In this document: positions 17,067 to 29,449 of the stretch, in pieces | Layout: each line of letters starts with the position of its first letter | Numbering within the stretch: the stretch's first letter is position 1 | Assembly (NCBI RefSeq): GCF_000702305.1 | Contig: NZ_JNLC01000012.1 | Coordinates: 248,001 to 312,000 of the forward strand | DNA length: 64,000 bases | Direction of reading: 5' to 3' | Source: Allobosea sp. 117 | GTDB taxonomy: Bacteria; Pseudomonadota; Alphaproteobacteria; Rhizobiales; Xanthobacteraceae | Program-made: the position numbers and the translations under genes | The notes under the pieces: model-generated | What the model was told of the DNA's origin: nothing | The model's input: only the letters and a program-made list of their open reading frames with translations | Databases searched by the model: none

Positions 17067-18430
17067 CACCGAGCCATGCCCGCGACCTGATCGCCTTCGT
17101 GCACCAGATCTCGCTCGACACGCTGCCGCCGGCCACCGTCGAGCAGGCCCGCATCTGCCTGCTGGAAGCGCTGGGCTGCGGCGCCTTCGGCTCCGGGCAG
17201 CCTTGGTCGCGCATCCTTGCCGACGAGATTTGCGCGGAGCAGTCGAACGGCGTCGCCACCATCATCGGCCGCACGCAGCGCGTCTCAGCGCCCGGCGCGG
17301 CGCTGTGCAACGGCACCGCGATCCACGGCTATGAGCTCGACGACCTGATCGCCGAATCCGTGGTGCATCCCGGCGCCTGCGTCATCCCCGCGGCCATGGC
17401 GGCGGCCGAGGCGGTCAATGCCAGCGGTGCGCAGCTGCTCACCGCCATCGTCGCCGGCTACGAGGTGATGCACCGCGTCAGTCTCGCCATCGGGACCGAG
17501 CCGTTCAGGCGCGGCTTCCACATCACCAGCCTTACCGCGCCGGTCGCCTGCGCGGTGTCGGCGGGGATGGTGATGGGGCTGTCGCTTGACAAGCTGCTCT
17601 CCTCGGTCGGGCTGTGCTGCTCCGCCGCCTCCGGCATCAAGAGCTTCGCCGCCGGCCATGGTGGCGGCATGGTCAAGCGGCTGCATCTCGGGCGCGCGGC
17701 GGAAGCGGGCGTGCGCATGGGACAGCTTGCCGAGCGCGGCTTCCTCGGCCCGCCCCACGGCATCGACAGCAAGTTCGGCCTGCTCGACGTATTCGGCGGC
17801 GCGGGGGCGGATCCAGGCAAGCTCGACCGCGACCTCGGCAGCGATTGGGCGATCGACCAGATCTGGTTCAAGGTCTTCCCGATCTGCGGCTGGATCCAGT
17901 CCGCCGTGCAGCTCCTGCTGGAGCTCCGCGGGCCGGAGCCGCTGGCGGTACCGGAGATCAAGAAGGTCACCATCGGCGTCAGCAAATATGCCGCGCTAAA
18001 CAACAGCCAACCGGCGCCGGTCGACACGATGGGCGCGCAGTACAGCATCCCCTATTGCACCGCGCTGGCGCTGACCGGCAATCCGCGCGACCCGGAAATG
18101 TTCTCCAATGCGCGGGTCGGCGATCCGGTGACGCGCGCGCTCGCCTCGCGCATCGAGATCGTCGTAGATCCGCGCATCGAGGCGGTCTACCCGACGCAAT
18201 ACGGCGCGAGCGCCACCCTTACCCTGTACGACGGCAGGAGCTTCGAGGGCATGGTGCTCGATTGCCACGGCACGCCCGCCGATCCCTGCACGCAGGAGGA
18301 GAGCCGCGCCAAATTCAGGCTGCTCACCTCCCGCCGCCTCCCCACCGAGAAGGTCGACACGCTGGTCGAGAACGTGCGCATGGCTGCGAGCCTGCCGTCG
18401 ATCCGCACTCTGACCCAGACGCTGTCCTGA
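17063..18430 (+). CDS. MmgE/PrpD family protein
   Basis: 455 residues of the MmgE/PrpD fold, which includes 2-methylcitrate dehydratase, cis-aconitate decarboxylase and iminodisuccinate epimerase. Characteristic parts are the N-terminal helical stretch LEALGCGAFGS, GTAIHGYELDDLIAESVVHPGAC, KSFAAGHGGGMVKRLHLGRAAEAG and KVFPICGWIQSAVQ, then the small C-terminal domain with GASATLTLYDGR. It starts inside the CapA-like stop by a 4-base overlap, and the aconitase gene follows 12 bp later. Pairing with an aconitase supports action on a tricarboxylate or its unsaturated derivative. No prpB or prpC is nearby, so a normal methylcitrate cycle is unlikely. Confidence 0.88.
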   Translation: MTPSHARDLIAFVHQISLDTLPPATVEQARICLLEALGCGAFGSGQPWSRILADEICAEQSNGVATIIGRTQRVSAPGAALCNGTAIHGYELDDLIAESVVHPGACVIPAAMAAAEAVNASGAQLLTAIVAGYEVMHRVSLAIGTEPFRRGFHITSLTAPVACAVSAGMVMGLSLDKLLSSVGLCCSAASGIKSFAAGHGGGMVKRLHLGRAAEAGVRMGQLAERGFLGPPHGIDSKFGLLDVFGGAGADPGKLDRDLGSDWAIDQIWFKVFPICGWIQSAVQLLLELRGPEPLAVPEIKKVTIGVSKYAALNNSQPAPVDTMGAQYSIPYCTALALTGNPRDPEMFSNARVGDPVTRALASRIEIVVDPRIEAVYPTQYGASATLTLYDGRSFEGMVLDCHGTPADPCTQEESRAKFRLLTSRRLPTEKVDTLVENVRMAASLPSIRTLTQTLS

Positions 18431-18442
18431 GCGAGAAGACCC

Positions 18443-21130
18443 ATGTCCCAGTCCCTGCATGCCCTGACGAAGCGCGAGATCGACCTTGGCCTTAAGGAGA
18501 AGTTTCACTTCTTCTCCGTGCCGGCGCTGGAGGAAGCCGGCATCGGCAAGGTGTCGCGCCTGCCGGTATCGCTGCGCATCGTGCTGGAGACGGTGCTGCG
18601 GAACTGCGACGGCAAGCGCATCCTGCCCGAGCACGTCGAGTGGCTCGCCACCTGGCAGCCGAACGGCGCGCGCGAGGAAGAGATCCCCTTTACGATTGGC
18701 CGCATCGTGCTGAACTGCGCCGCCGGCATCCCGCTGCTCGGCGACCTCACGGCCATCCGCGCCGCGGTGATGCGGCAGGGCTATCCCGCCGAGACGGTGG
18801 GCCCGCACGTACCGGTGGACATGGCGCTCGACCACACGCTGACGGTGGACTATCACGGCACGCCGGACGCGCTGCGGCTGAACACAGAGCTGGACCTGCA
18901 GCGCAACGGGGAGCGCTACCGCTTCGTCAAATGGGCGATGCAGGCCTATGGCGGCATCCGCCTGTTCCCGCCGGGGGCGGGGATATTGCACCAGCTCAAT
19001 CTCGAATTGCTGGCGCCGGGCTTCCTCGCCAAGGATGGCATCTGCTTCCCCGATACGCTGGTCGGCACGGATTCGCACACTTGCATGATCGCCGGCCTCG
19101 GCGTGGTCGGCTGGGGCGTCGGCGGCATCGAGGCGGAGGCGGCGATGCTGGGCCAGCCGCTCTATTTCCTGACGCCGGACGTGGTAGGCGTCCACGTCTC
19201 AAATGCACTCGAGCCTGGGGTGACCGCCACCGACCTCGTGCTCCACGTCACCGAGATGCTGCGCAAGGCTAAGGTGGTGGGCAAGTTCGTCGAGTTCTTT
19301 GGCGAGGGCGTCGCCACCCTCAGCCTGCCGGATCGTGCCACCATCGCAAACATGGCGGTCGAGTACGGCGCCACCATCGGTTATTTCCCGGTCGACGAGC
19401 AGACCTGCCGCTATCTGCGCCAGACCGGCCGCTCCGAGGAACGGGTGCGCGCGACTGAAATCCTCTACCGTGCGCAGGGCTGCTTCGGCGCGGCCAGGCG
19501 CGGCGAGGTGGATTACAGCCAGGAGCTGGAGCTCGACCTCGCCGGCGTGGTGCCGAGCGTCGCCGGCCCGAAACGGCCGCAGGACCGTGTCCCGCTCGAC
19601 GAGCTGAAGTCGCGCTTCACCGAGCTGCTGGCGGCGCCGGTGAGCGCCGGCGGCTACGGCAAGGCCCCGGCAGTCTCCTCCATCGACCGGCATGTGCCGA
19701 GCGACGGCGATGTCGTCATCGCCGCCATCACCTCCTGCACCAACACCTCCAATCCCGGTGTCATGCTGGCGGCCGGGCTGGTGGCGAAGAAGGCGGTGGC
19801 GCTCGGGCTGAAGACCAAGACGTGGGTGAAGACCTCACTGACCCCCGGCTCGCGCGTGGTGAGCCGCTATCTCGAAGCCGCCGGCCTGCAGGAGCCGCTG
19901 GACGAGCTTGGCTTCGTCGTTGCCGGCTACAGCTGTGCCACCTGCGTCGGCGCCTCTGGCCCGATCGACGCGGAGCTGGAGAAAGCAATCGTGGAGCGCG
20001 ACGTCGTCGCCTGCGCGGTGCTCTCCGGCAACCGCAATTTCGAGGCGCGCATCCATCCGGCGGTACGCGCCTCCTTCCTCGCGAGCCCGCCTCTGGTGGT
20101 GGCCTTCGCGCTGACCGGCCGGGTCGACATCGGTCTTTCGATCGAACCGCTCGGCATCGGCGCCGATGGCCGGGAGGTGTATCTCCGCGACGTCTGGCCG
20201 ACGTCGGAGGAACTGGCGGCGGCCTATGCCGTTGCCGCCAATCCGGAATTCTACCGCGAGACCTATGCGCAGGACATCGCTGCCACCGATCCAATGTGGG
20301 CGACCATCCCACAGGCGGGCGGCGAGCTCTACCGCTGGGAGGACGACTCGACCTATCTCAAGGAGCCTCCCTTCCTCGCGCCGGAACTGTCCCGCAGCTC
20401 GCTGAAGCCGATCCTCGGCGCGCGCACGCTCGCCATACTCGGGGATTCGGTGACCACCGACCACATTAGCCCGATCGGCTCGATCAAAAGCACCTCGCCC
20501 GCGGGCGCCTATCTGCGCCGGCTACATGTCGAGCCGGCGGACTTCAACAATTTCGGCGCCCGGCGCATGAACCACGAGATCATGGTGCGCGGCGGCTTCG
20601 GTAATCTGCGCCTGCGCAACCTGATGGTGCCGGGACAGGAGGGCGGCGTCACCCGCCACCAGCCGAGCGGCGAGGAGCTCGCCATCTACGACGCCGCGCT
20701 GCGCTACGAGGCGGAGGGCGTGCCGCTCATCATCGTCGCCGGGCAGGAGTACGGCACCGGCAGCGCCCGCGACTGGGCGGCGAAGGTGACGCGCCTCCTC
20801 GGCGTGCGCGCGGTGGTGGCGAACAGCTTCGAACGCATCCACCGCAGCAATCTCGTCGGCATGGGCGTGTTACCCTGCCAGCTCCACGGCGTGAACGCCA
20901 CCGACCTCGAGCTGACCGGTGCGGAGAGCTTCGACATCATTGGACTCGACGAGCCAGTGGTGCCGAAGCAGCGACTGACCCTGCGCGTCCATCGCGCGAA
21001 TGGCACGATCAGCCATGTGCCGCTGATCCTGCGCCTAGATACGCCGGCGGAGATCGACTATGTGCGCTGCGGTGGCATCATGCCCTATATTCTCGCCGAT
21101 TTGATCGCCACGGTACCGGCTGTGGCGTGA
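18443..21130 (+). CDS. acnA: Aconitate hydratase, AcnA/IRP type
   Basis: 895 residues, full AcnA length. The [4Fe-4S] cysteines are Cys432 ([10 protein letters not shown]) and Cys498/Cys501 ([13 protein letters not shown]), matching the E. coli AcnA spacing. Other signatures: [48 protein letters not shown] and the swivel-domain [18 protein letters not shown]. The cytosolic enzyme isomerises citrate and isocitrate through cis-aconitate. At the end of a catabolic operon it is probably a specialised copy acting on cis-aconitate or a related hydroxy-tricarboxylate, not the housekeeping enzyme. The GYGCTTC of many AcnA proteins reads GYSCATC here. The symbol reflects family membership. Confidence 0.88.
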   Translation: MSQSLHALTKREIDLGLKEKFHFFSVPALEEAGIGKVSRLPVSLRIVLETVLRNCDGKRILPEHVEWLATWQPNGAREEEIPFTIGRIVLNCAAGIPLLGDLTAIRAAVMRQGYPAETVGPHVPVDMALDHTLTVDYHGTPDALRLNTELDLQRNGERYRFVKWAMQAYGGIRLFPPGAGILHQLNLELLAPGFLAKDGICFPDTLVGTDSHTCMIAGLGVVGWGVGGIEAEAAMLGQPLYFLTPDVVGVHVSNALEPGVTATDLVLHVTEMLRKAKVVGKFVEFFGEGVATLSLPDRATIANMAVEYGATIGYFPVDEQTCRYLRQTGRSEERVRATEILYRAQGCFGAARRGEVDYSQELELDLAGVVPSVAGPKRPQDRVPLDELKSRFTELLAAPVSAGGYGKAPAVSSIDRHVPSDGDVVIAAITSCTNTSNPGVMLAAGLVAKKAVALGLKTKTWVKTSLTPGSRVVSRYLEAAGLQEPLDELGFVVAGYSCATCVGASGPIDAELEKAIVERDVVACAVLSGNRNFEARIHPAVRASFLASPPLVVAFALTGRVDIGLSIEPLGIGADGREVYLRDVWPTSEELAAAYAVAANPEFYRETYAQDIAATDPMWATIPQAGGELYRWEDDSTYLKEPPFLAPELSRSSLKPILGARTLAILGDSVTTDHISPIGSIKSTSPAGAYLRRLHVEPADFNNFGARRMNHEIMVRGGFGNLRLRNLMVPGQEGGVTRHQPSGEELAIYDAALRYEAEGVPLIIVAGQEYGTGSARDWAAKVTRLLGVRAVVANSFERIHRSNLVGMGVLPCQLHGVNATDLELTGAESFDIIGLDEPVVPKQRLTLRVHRANGTISHVPLILRLDTPAEIDYVRCGGIMPYILADLIATVPAVA

Positions 21131-21205
21131 GCCGGTGTGATCGTGACCTGAAACCCTGATCTTCCTCCAGATTTGAGTAGAGTCCGTCACTCAAGGAGAC
21201 GGACG

Positions 21206-21313
21206 ATGTGCCCCTCACGGTTCACAGAGGAACAGATCATCGGGATGCTGAAGAAGCAGGAAGCGGCCCGCCGCGCCGCTGCCCTCAAGGAGTGCTGCCA
21301 GCTCAACGGCTAG
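21206..21313 (+). pseudogene. Remnant of an IS3-family transposase orfA
   Basis: 35-codon frame whose first part, SRFTEEQIIGMLKKQEA, is the conserved beginning of IS3-family OrfA (usually about 90 residues). The following sequence is divergent and a TAG stops it after CCQLNG. The preceding 60 bp (CCTCCAGATTTGAGTAGAG, then an AAGGAGACGGACG ribosome site) look like the left end of such an element. The rest of the transposase and the right end are missing. It marks the junction between the catabolic block and the glycogen operon. Confidence 0.7.
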
Positions 21314-21382
21314 GCGGTGCTACGCTGAGTGCTACAGCCTTTTTAGATCCGACTTAATGAATTGATTTTATAACAAATTTTT

Positions 21383-22651
21383 CTATTCAGAAAGCCGGTC
21401 GATCATCGGCTGGGTGATGAGGCAGACCCCCTTCTCGGTCCGCCGGAAGCGCCGCGCATCCTCCTCCGGGTCCTCGCCGACCACGAGCCCGTCCGGAATA
21501 CTGACATTGGCGTCGATCACGACGTTCTTCAGCCGCACCGATCGCCCGATGCGGGCATAAGGCAGCACGACGCCGCATTCGATGTCGCCGAAAGAGTGCA
21601 CGCGCACGCCGGTGAACAGCAACGAGCGGCGCACCCGCGAGCCGGAGATGATGCAGCCGCCGGAGACGAGCGACTGTACTGCCTCGCCGCGCCGTCCCTC
21701 CACGTCGTGGACGAACTTGGCGGGCGGCGTGATCTCGCCATAGGTCCAGATCGGCCAGTCGCGATCGTAGAGGTCGAGCTCGGGGATGACCTCGGTGAGG
21801 TCGACATTGGCTTCCCAATAGGCGTCCACCGTACCCACGTCGCGCCAGTAGGGCGCGACCTCGGTGCTCGCCCGCACGCAGGAGCGCGAGAAATGATGCG
21901 CGCGCGCCGAACCGTGCTTCACGATGTAGGGGATGATGTCCTTGCCGAAATCATGCGTCGAATTGGGATCGGCCGCGTCGCGCCGCAACTGGTCGATGAG
22001 GAAGCGCGTCTCGAAGACGTAGATGCCCATGCTGGCCAGCGCCATGTCGGGTCGGCCAGGCATCGAAGGCGGCACCTTGGGCTTCTCGAGGAAGGACAGG
22101 ATGCGGTCGTTCTCGTCGACATGCATGACGCCGAAGGCGCTGGCGTCCGCCCGCGGCACTTCGAGGCAGCCGACTGTCACGTCGGCCTGCTGGTCGACAT
22201 GCTGCTGCAGCATCACCTCGTAGTCCTGCTTGTAGATGTGATCACCGGCCAGGATGATGATGTATTTGGGGTCGTAGCCCTCGACGATGTCGAGGTTCTG
22301 ATAGACCGCGTCCGCCGTTCCCAGATACCACATGGTCTCGGACACGCGCTGGCTGGCCGGCAGGATGTCGAAGCTCTCGTTGCGTTCGTGGCGGAAGAAG
22401 TTCCAGCCGCGCTGCAGGTGCCGGATCAGGCTGTGCGCCTGATACTGCGTGGCGACGCTGATGCGGCGTATGCCCGAATTGAGCGCGTTGGAGAGCGCGA
22501 AGTCGATGATGCGCGACTTGCCGCCGAAATAGACCGCGGGCTTGGCGCGGCGGTCGGTCAGCTCCATGAGCCGGCTGCCACGGCCCCCGGCGAGGACATA
22601 GGCCATCGCCGAACGTGCGATAGGTGCATTGACGACCGGCGGCCTTGTCAT
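21383..22651 (-). CDS. glgC: Glucose-1-phosphate adenylyltransferase
   Basis: 422 residues. Makes ADP-glucose from ATP and glucose-1-phosphate, the committed step of bacterial glycogen synthesis. N-terminal nucleotidyltransferase motifs: [20 protein letters not shown] and [20 protein letters not shown]; then [30 protein letters not shown] and [15 protein letters not shown]; the C-terminal left-handed beta helix holds [20 protein letters not shown] at 22651 after GGGAGGGGCC is chosen; an in-frame extension runs into glgB. Last gene of the leftward glgP-glgB-glgC unit. Glycogen synthase glgA, which often follows, is absent; a 69-bp AT-rich stretch leads to an IS remnant. Confidence 0.96.
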   Translation of the reverse strand: MTRPPVVNAPIARSAMAYVLAGGRGSRLMELTDRRAKPAVYFGGKSRIIDFALSNALNSGIRRISVATQYQAHSLIRHLQRGWNFFRHERNESFDILPASQRVSETMWYLGTADAVYQNLDIVEGYDPKYIIILAGDHIYKQDYEVMLQQHVDQQADVTVGCLEVPRADASAFGVMHVDENDRILSFLEKPKVPPSMPGRPDMALASMGIYVFETRFLIDQLRRDAADPNSTHDFGKDIIPYIVKHGSARAHHFSRSCVRASTEVAPYWRDVGTVDAYWEANVDLTEVIPELDLYDRDWPIWTYGEITPPAKFVHDVEGRRGEAVQSLVSGGCIISGSRVRRSLLFTGVRVHSFGDIECGVVLPYARIGRSVRLKNVVIDANVSIPDGLVVGEDPEEDARRFRRTEKGVCLITQPMIDRLSE

Positions 22652-22694
22652 CGGTGGCCCCTCCCTCAGGGCGGTGTTGTGCGGGTGCCGGGCA

Positions 22695-24893
22695 TCATTG
22701 CGGCACCCATTGGAAGTAAAGGGTTGCGAGCGGCGGCAGCACCACCTCGATGCTCGCCGGCTGTCCATGCGCCGGCACGTTCGCGGCGCTCGCGCCGCCG
22801 AGATTGCCGACGCCCGAGCCGCCAAAATCGGCGGCGTCGGTGTTGAGGATCTCGCGCCACTGCCCGGCATGCGGCACGCCGATTCGGTAGCTTGGGCGCG
22901 GCACCGGCGTGAAGTTCGCCACCATCAACACCGGCGGATCGCCCCCGCCCGCCAGCCGCAGCCACGCGAAGACCGACTGGTCCGCGTCGTCGACGACGAC
23001 CCAGCGGAAGCCCTCGGGCTCGCAGTCGCGCGCGTGCAGGGCCGGCAGATCGCGATAGAGGTGGTTGAGGTCGCGGACCAGAAGCTGGAGGCCGCGATGG
23101 TGCGGGCCCTGGTCGATGAGATGCCAGTCGAGGGAACGCTCCTCGCTCCATTCCGCGCGCTGCCCGAACTCCTGCCCCATGAAGAGCAGTTTCTTGCCGG
23201 GATAGGCCCACATCAATGCGTAATAGCACCGGACGGTCGCGAATTTCTGCCAGTCGTCGCCCTTCACACGGTCGACGACCGTGCTCTTGCCGTGCACGAC
23301 CTCGTCATGGGAGATCGGCAGCACGAAATTCTCGGCGAAGGCGTACATCAGCCCGAAGGTGATCTTGTCGTGATGCCAGCGGCGATGGACCGGCTCCATC
23401 TTGATGTAGTCGAGGGTGTCGTGCATCCACCCCATGTTCCACTTGAAGCCGAAGCCGAGCCCGCCGGCATGGACGGGCTGCGACACGCCGGACCATGAGG
23501 TCGATTCCTCGGCCACCACCACGGTGCCGGGATGTTCGGCATAGATCGTCGTGTTTGCCTGCTTCAGGAAAGCGACGGCGTCCTTGTTGTCGTTGGAGCC
23601 GTCGGGATTGGGCGACCATTCGCCCTCGCGCCGCGAATAGTTGAGATAGAGCATCGAGGCGACCGCATCGACGCGCAGCCCGTCGATGTGGAAGCGGTCG
23701 AGCCAGTAGAGCGCGTTGGCGGTCAGGAAGTTCGTTACCTCCCGCCGTCCGAAATCGTAGATCGCCGTGTTCCAGTCCGGGTGGAAGCCGCGCTGCGGGT
23801 CGGCATGCTCGTAGAGCGGCGAGCCGTCGAAATGGGCGAGCCCGTGGATGTCGGTCGGGAAATGCGCCGGCACCCAGTCGAGAATGACCGACAGCCCCGC
23901 CCGGTGCGCCCGGTCGACGAAGCGCGCGAAGCCCGCCGGATCACCGAAGCGGCTGGTCGGCGCGAACAGGCCGATCGGCTGATAGCCCCACGAGGCGTCG
24001 AGCGGATGCTCGGAGATCGGCAACAGTTCGAGGTGAGTGAAGCCCATCCAGACGGCATAGGGCACGAGCTGGTCGGCGAGCTCGTCATAGCTCAGGAACC
24101 GGTTCCACTCGCCGCGCCGCCAGGAGCCGAGATGCACCTCGTAGATCGACATCGGCTTACGACGCGCCTCGCCGGCCGCTCGGGCGGCGATATGCGCCTC
24201 GTCATCCCAGGCGAAATCGTCGACGCGCCCCACGACGGAACCGGTCGCCGGACGGAACTCGCCGCGAAAGCCGAACGGGTCAGCCTTGAGCGGCAGCAGC
24301 CGCCCGTCATGCGACACGATCTCGAATTTGTAGATCGTACCCTCGCCGACATCCGGCGCGAAGATCTCCCACAGTCCGCTGTCGACGCGCTTGCGCATCT
24401 GGTGCAGCCGGCCGTCCCAGCCGTTGAAGTCGCCGACCACAGAGACGCGCGAGGCATTCGGCGCCCACACGGCGAAGCGCACGCCCGAAACACCCTCATG
24501 CTCGCAGGGATGCGCGCCGAGCCGCTCATAGAGCTGGCGGTGCGTGCCTTCGAGCAGGAGATAGTCGTCGAGCGGACCGAGCACGGGACCGAAGGCATAG
24601 GGGTCGCGCAGCAGCCATTCGCCGCCGTCGTTGCGCGCCCTCAGGCGGTAGCGCGCCCACGCAGGACGACCCGGAGCCAGCCCCTCGAAGAAGCCGGCGT
24701 CGCGCCGCCGCTCCAGATGCGCAATCACCTGACCGTCGTCGTCGATCGCCTCGACCGATCCCGCATGCGGAACGAGCGCCCGGATGACGAGGCCGTCCGG
24801 CGTCTCGTGAGGCCCCATGAGCGCGAACGGATCGGCGTGGCGGGCCTCGATGAGTGCGTCGACCTCGCGGTCGGGCGCCTGCCACGCAAACAT
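22695..24893 (-). CDS. glgB: 1,4-alpha-glucan branching enzyme
   Basis: 732 residues. Transfers alpha-1,4 chains to alpha-1,6 branch points in glycogen. N-terminal GlgB domain, then a CBM48 module ([24 protein letters not shown]), and the GH13 barrel with [10 protein letters not shown], the nucleophile Asp in [17 protein letters not shown], the acid Glu in VVAEESTSW and [13 protein letters not shown]-terminal beta domain with [19 protein letters not shown] 24893 has a GGAGAGG ribosome site 9 bp upstream and is preferred to the 28-codon longer frame. 43 bp separate it from glgC. Confidence 0.96.
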   Translation of the reverse strand: MFAWQAPDREVDALIEARHADPFALMGPHETPDGLVIRALVPHAGSVEAIDDDGQVIAHLERRRDAGFFEGLAPGRPAWARYRLRARNDGGEWLLRDPYAFGPVLGPLDDYLLLEGTHRQLYERLGAHPCEHEGVSGVRFAVWAPNASRVSVVGDFNGWDGRLHQMRKRVDSGLWEIFAPDVGEGTIYKFEIVSHDGRLLPLKADPFGFRGEFRPATGSVVGRVDDFAWDDEAHIAARAAGEARRKPMSIYEVHLGSWRRGEWNRFLSYDELADQLVPYAVWMGFTHLELLPISEHPLDASWGYQPIGLFAPTSRFGDPAGFARFVDRAHRAGLSVILDWVPAHFPTDIHGLAHFDGSPLYEHADPQRGFHPDWNTAIYDFGRREVTNFLTANALYWLDRFHIDGLRVDAVASMLYLNYSRREGEWSPNPDGSNDNKDAVAFLKQANTTIYAEHPGTVVVAEESTSWSGVSQPVHAGGLGFGFKWNMGWMHDTLDYIKMEPVHRRWHHDKITFGLMYAFAENFVLPISHDEVVHGKSTVVDRVKGDDWQKFATVRCYYALMWAYPGKKLLFMGQEFGQRAEWSEERSLDWHLIDQGPHHRGLQLLVRDLNHLYRDLPALHARDCEPEGFRWVVVDDADQSVFAWLRLAGGGDPPVLMVANFTPVPRPSYRIGVPHAGQWREILNTDAADFGGSGVGNLGGASAANVPAHGQPASIEVVLPPLATLYFQWVPQ

Positions 24894-25028
24894 GTCGTTC
24901 GACCTCTCCGGAACCCTGGCCCGAATATCAAGCCCGGACCATACGCTAGGTTCCGCTACCGCACTCACAAAGTCCACAGTCGGGTACCGGGCTGTGTCAA
25001 AGGCCGCGGATTATCGGGCCGTTTCTTT

Positions 25029-27530
<2,502 letters not shown>

Positions 27531-27653
27531 ATCCAGTCCCTGCTCCACTCTTGCGATGCCTCGCCGCGACCGGCATATCCGGCCCGCTCGCGACGATCAC
27601 CCGTTCCCGCTCATGCAACCTTTTGGCCAACTCGGCCGGCAGAGGGCGTCTCG

Positions 27654-28031
27654 TCAGACCGCCGCGCGCAGCCGGCGGAAGGCGGCGAGGCCGAAGACCA
27701 GCCAACCGAAGATCAGGATGGTACCACCGGTCGGCGCCGCCATCGGAAAGATAACCAAATCCCACAACACGCGTCCGATCAATGCGCCGCTGAACAGCGC
27801 GGTGCCGAGCGCGATCGCGCCGCCGCCGATATCGGCGAACGACCATCCGGCGCCGCCCGCCGCGCCGACGAGCGATGCCGCCGCGAGGGCAGGCGCGCCG
27901 AGCATCAGGAACTGCGCCGCCGTCGCCAGCGACGGATCGGGATTGATATGCGCGCCGGCAGCGGCCCCGGCGACCCCGGCGGCACCGAACAGACCCGCGA
28001 GCAGCACCAAGAAGCGGCGGAAAAGGGTCAT
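27654..28031 (-). CDS. DUF423 family small membrane protein
   Basis: 125 residues with four hydrophobic segments; matches the DUF423 pattern with an N-terminal LFGAAGVAGAAAGAHI, a central ALGTALFSGALIGRVL and a C-terminal PTGGTILIFGWLVFGL. Inner-membrane protein of unknown function. Located between glgP and cobB, on the same strand as both, with 45 bp to the cobB stop and 123 bp to the glgP start. No functional tie to either neighbour is evident. Confidence 0.75.
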   Translation of the reverse strand: MTLFRRFLVLLAGLFGAAGVAGAAAGAHINPDPSLATAAQFLMLGAPALAAASLVGAAGGAGWSFADIGGGAIALGTALFSGALIGRVLWDLVIFPMAAPTGGTILIFGWLVFGLAAFRRLRAAV

Positions 28032-28076
28032 TCTCGACCTCCATCGGTGGAACCGGGCACAAGGCTCCGCCCGCGC

Positions 28077-29411
28077 TCAGCCATCGCCGGCGATGACGTG
28101 GAAGAAGCTGCCCGACACGTGTCCGCGACGGCTGCCCGCCGGTCCCATCGCCTTGCCCTGCCCGTCCGCGAGCTCGACGAGCGGCGCATCCTCGCCGCGA
28201 TGTATGACGGTTGCGTAGTGGAACTCATGTCCGCGCAGCATAGCGCCGGCGTCCCCGATCGGCGAGGCGGCGAGCAGCCGCGCCCGCCGATAGCCGAGAT
28301 TGAGCCGGCGCTTCGCGAAGCTGGTCGCATGGCCGAGCAGGCCGAGCATGGGATGGCTGGCGCCCTCCGCATCCTCGATGGACCGGCCGAGCACCATGTA
28401 GCCGCCGCACTCGCCATGCACCGGGCGGCTTTCGGCAAACCGCACCATACCGCTTCGGAAGCGCTCCGCCGCCGCCAGCCGCGCCCCGTGCAGCTCCGGA
28501 TAGCCGCCGGGCAGCCAGCAGGCATCGCAATCCTCCGGCGGCACCTCGTCGGCGAGCGGCGAGAAGGTGACGATCTCCGCCCCGGCGCGCCGCCACCCGG
28601 CGAGCATATGCTCATAGATGAAGCTGAAGGCCGCATCGCGGGCGAGCGCGATGCGCCGGCCGGGCGGCGCGATCACCCCCACGAGCCGCTCCCCGGCGGA
28701 CGAAACCTCGGGCAGGACGGGCATCGGCGCGGCGAGCGCGGCCAGCGCGTCGAGATCGACATGATCGGCCACGAAGCGGGCGAGTGCCGCGAAATGCGTC
28801 GCGAGGTCGGGATGCTCCTCCGCCTGCACGAGGCCGAGATGGCGCTCCGGCAGGCTCACCGCCGCCTCGCGCGGCAGGCTTCCGAGCACCGGGATGCCCA
28901 GCGCGGCGATCGCCTCGCTCGCCTGCCCGCGATGGCGCTCGCTCGCCGCTTTGTTGAGCACGACGCCGGCGATCCGCACGTTCGGGTCGTGCGTCGCGAA
29001 GCCGCGCACCGCGGCGGCGGCGGATTGCGACTGGCCGGAAATGTCGGCGACCAGCACCACCGGCAGTGCGAGCCGCGCCGCGAGGTCGGCCGCCGCGCCG
29101 GTGCGCCCAGGCGTGCCCGATACTCCGTCGAACAGCCCCATCGAGGCTTCGACGATGACGAGCTCGGCGCCCTCCGCCGCCTCGCCGGCGAGACGGTCGA
29201 TCAGCGCCGGCGGCATCGCGAAGCTGTCGAGATTGAGCCCGGGCCGGCCGCTCGCCGCAGCGTGGAAGGCGGGATCGATATAGTCCGGGCCCGACTTCAC
29301 GGCGCGCACCTTCACCCCACGCGCCGCCAGTGCGGCGACGAGGCCGAGCGTCAGCGTCGTCTTGCCCGAGCCGGAACGCGGCGCGGCGATGATGAGGCCG
29401 CGCGCGCTCAT
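28077..29411 (-). CDS. cobB: Hydrogenobyrinic acid a,c-diamide synthase
   Basis: 444 residues. ATP- and glutamine-dependent amidation of the a and c side chains of hydrogenobyrinate (CobB; CbiA in the anaerobic path). N-terminal P-loop-type domain: [28 protein letters not shown] and EASMGLFDG. C-terminal class I glutaminase-like domain: ACWLPGGYPELH, the nucleophile Cys in HGECGGYMVLGR and the His in SGSFFH. ATG 29411. Divergent from cbiD, with under 40 bp between the starts. In the aerobic route CobB precedes CobNST cobalt insertion. Confidence 0.95.
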   Translation of the reverse strand: MSARGLIIAAPRSGSGKTTLTLGLVAALAARGVKVRAVKSGPDYIDPAFHAAASGRPGLNLDSFAMPPALIDRLAGEAAEGAELVIVEASMGLFDGVSGTPGRTGAAADLAARLALPVVLVADISGQSQSAAAAVRGFATHDPNVRIAGVVLNKAASERHRGQASEAIAALGIPVLGSLPREAAVSLPERHLGLVQAEEHPDLATHFAALARFVADHVDLDALAALAAPMPVLPEVSSAGERLVGVIAPPGRRIALARDAAFSFIYEHMLAGWRRAGAEIVTFSPLADEVPPEDCDACWLPGGYPELHGARLAAAERFRSGMVRFAESRPVHGECGGYMVLGRSIEDAEGASHPMLGLLGHATSFAKRRLNLGYRRARLLAASPIGDAGAMLRGHEFHYATVIHRGEDAPLVELADGQGKAMGPAGSRRGHVSGSFFHVIAGDG

Positions 29412-29449
29412 CGGTGACGCCTCCGCGCCGCTGGCCTATACCGTTCGGC

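Noticed and set aside
17063-21130. Methylcitrate cycle (prp) operon
   Set aside because: prpB and prpC are missing, the aconitase is of the AcnA type, and the neighbours are TctABC, ETF and a ThDP decarboxylase.
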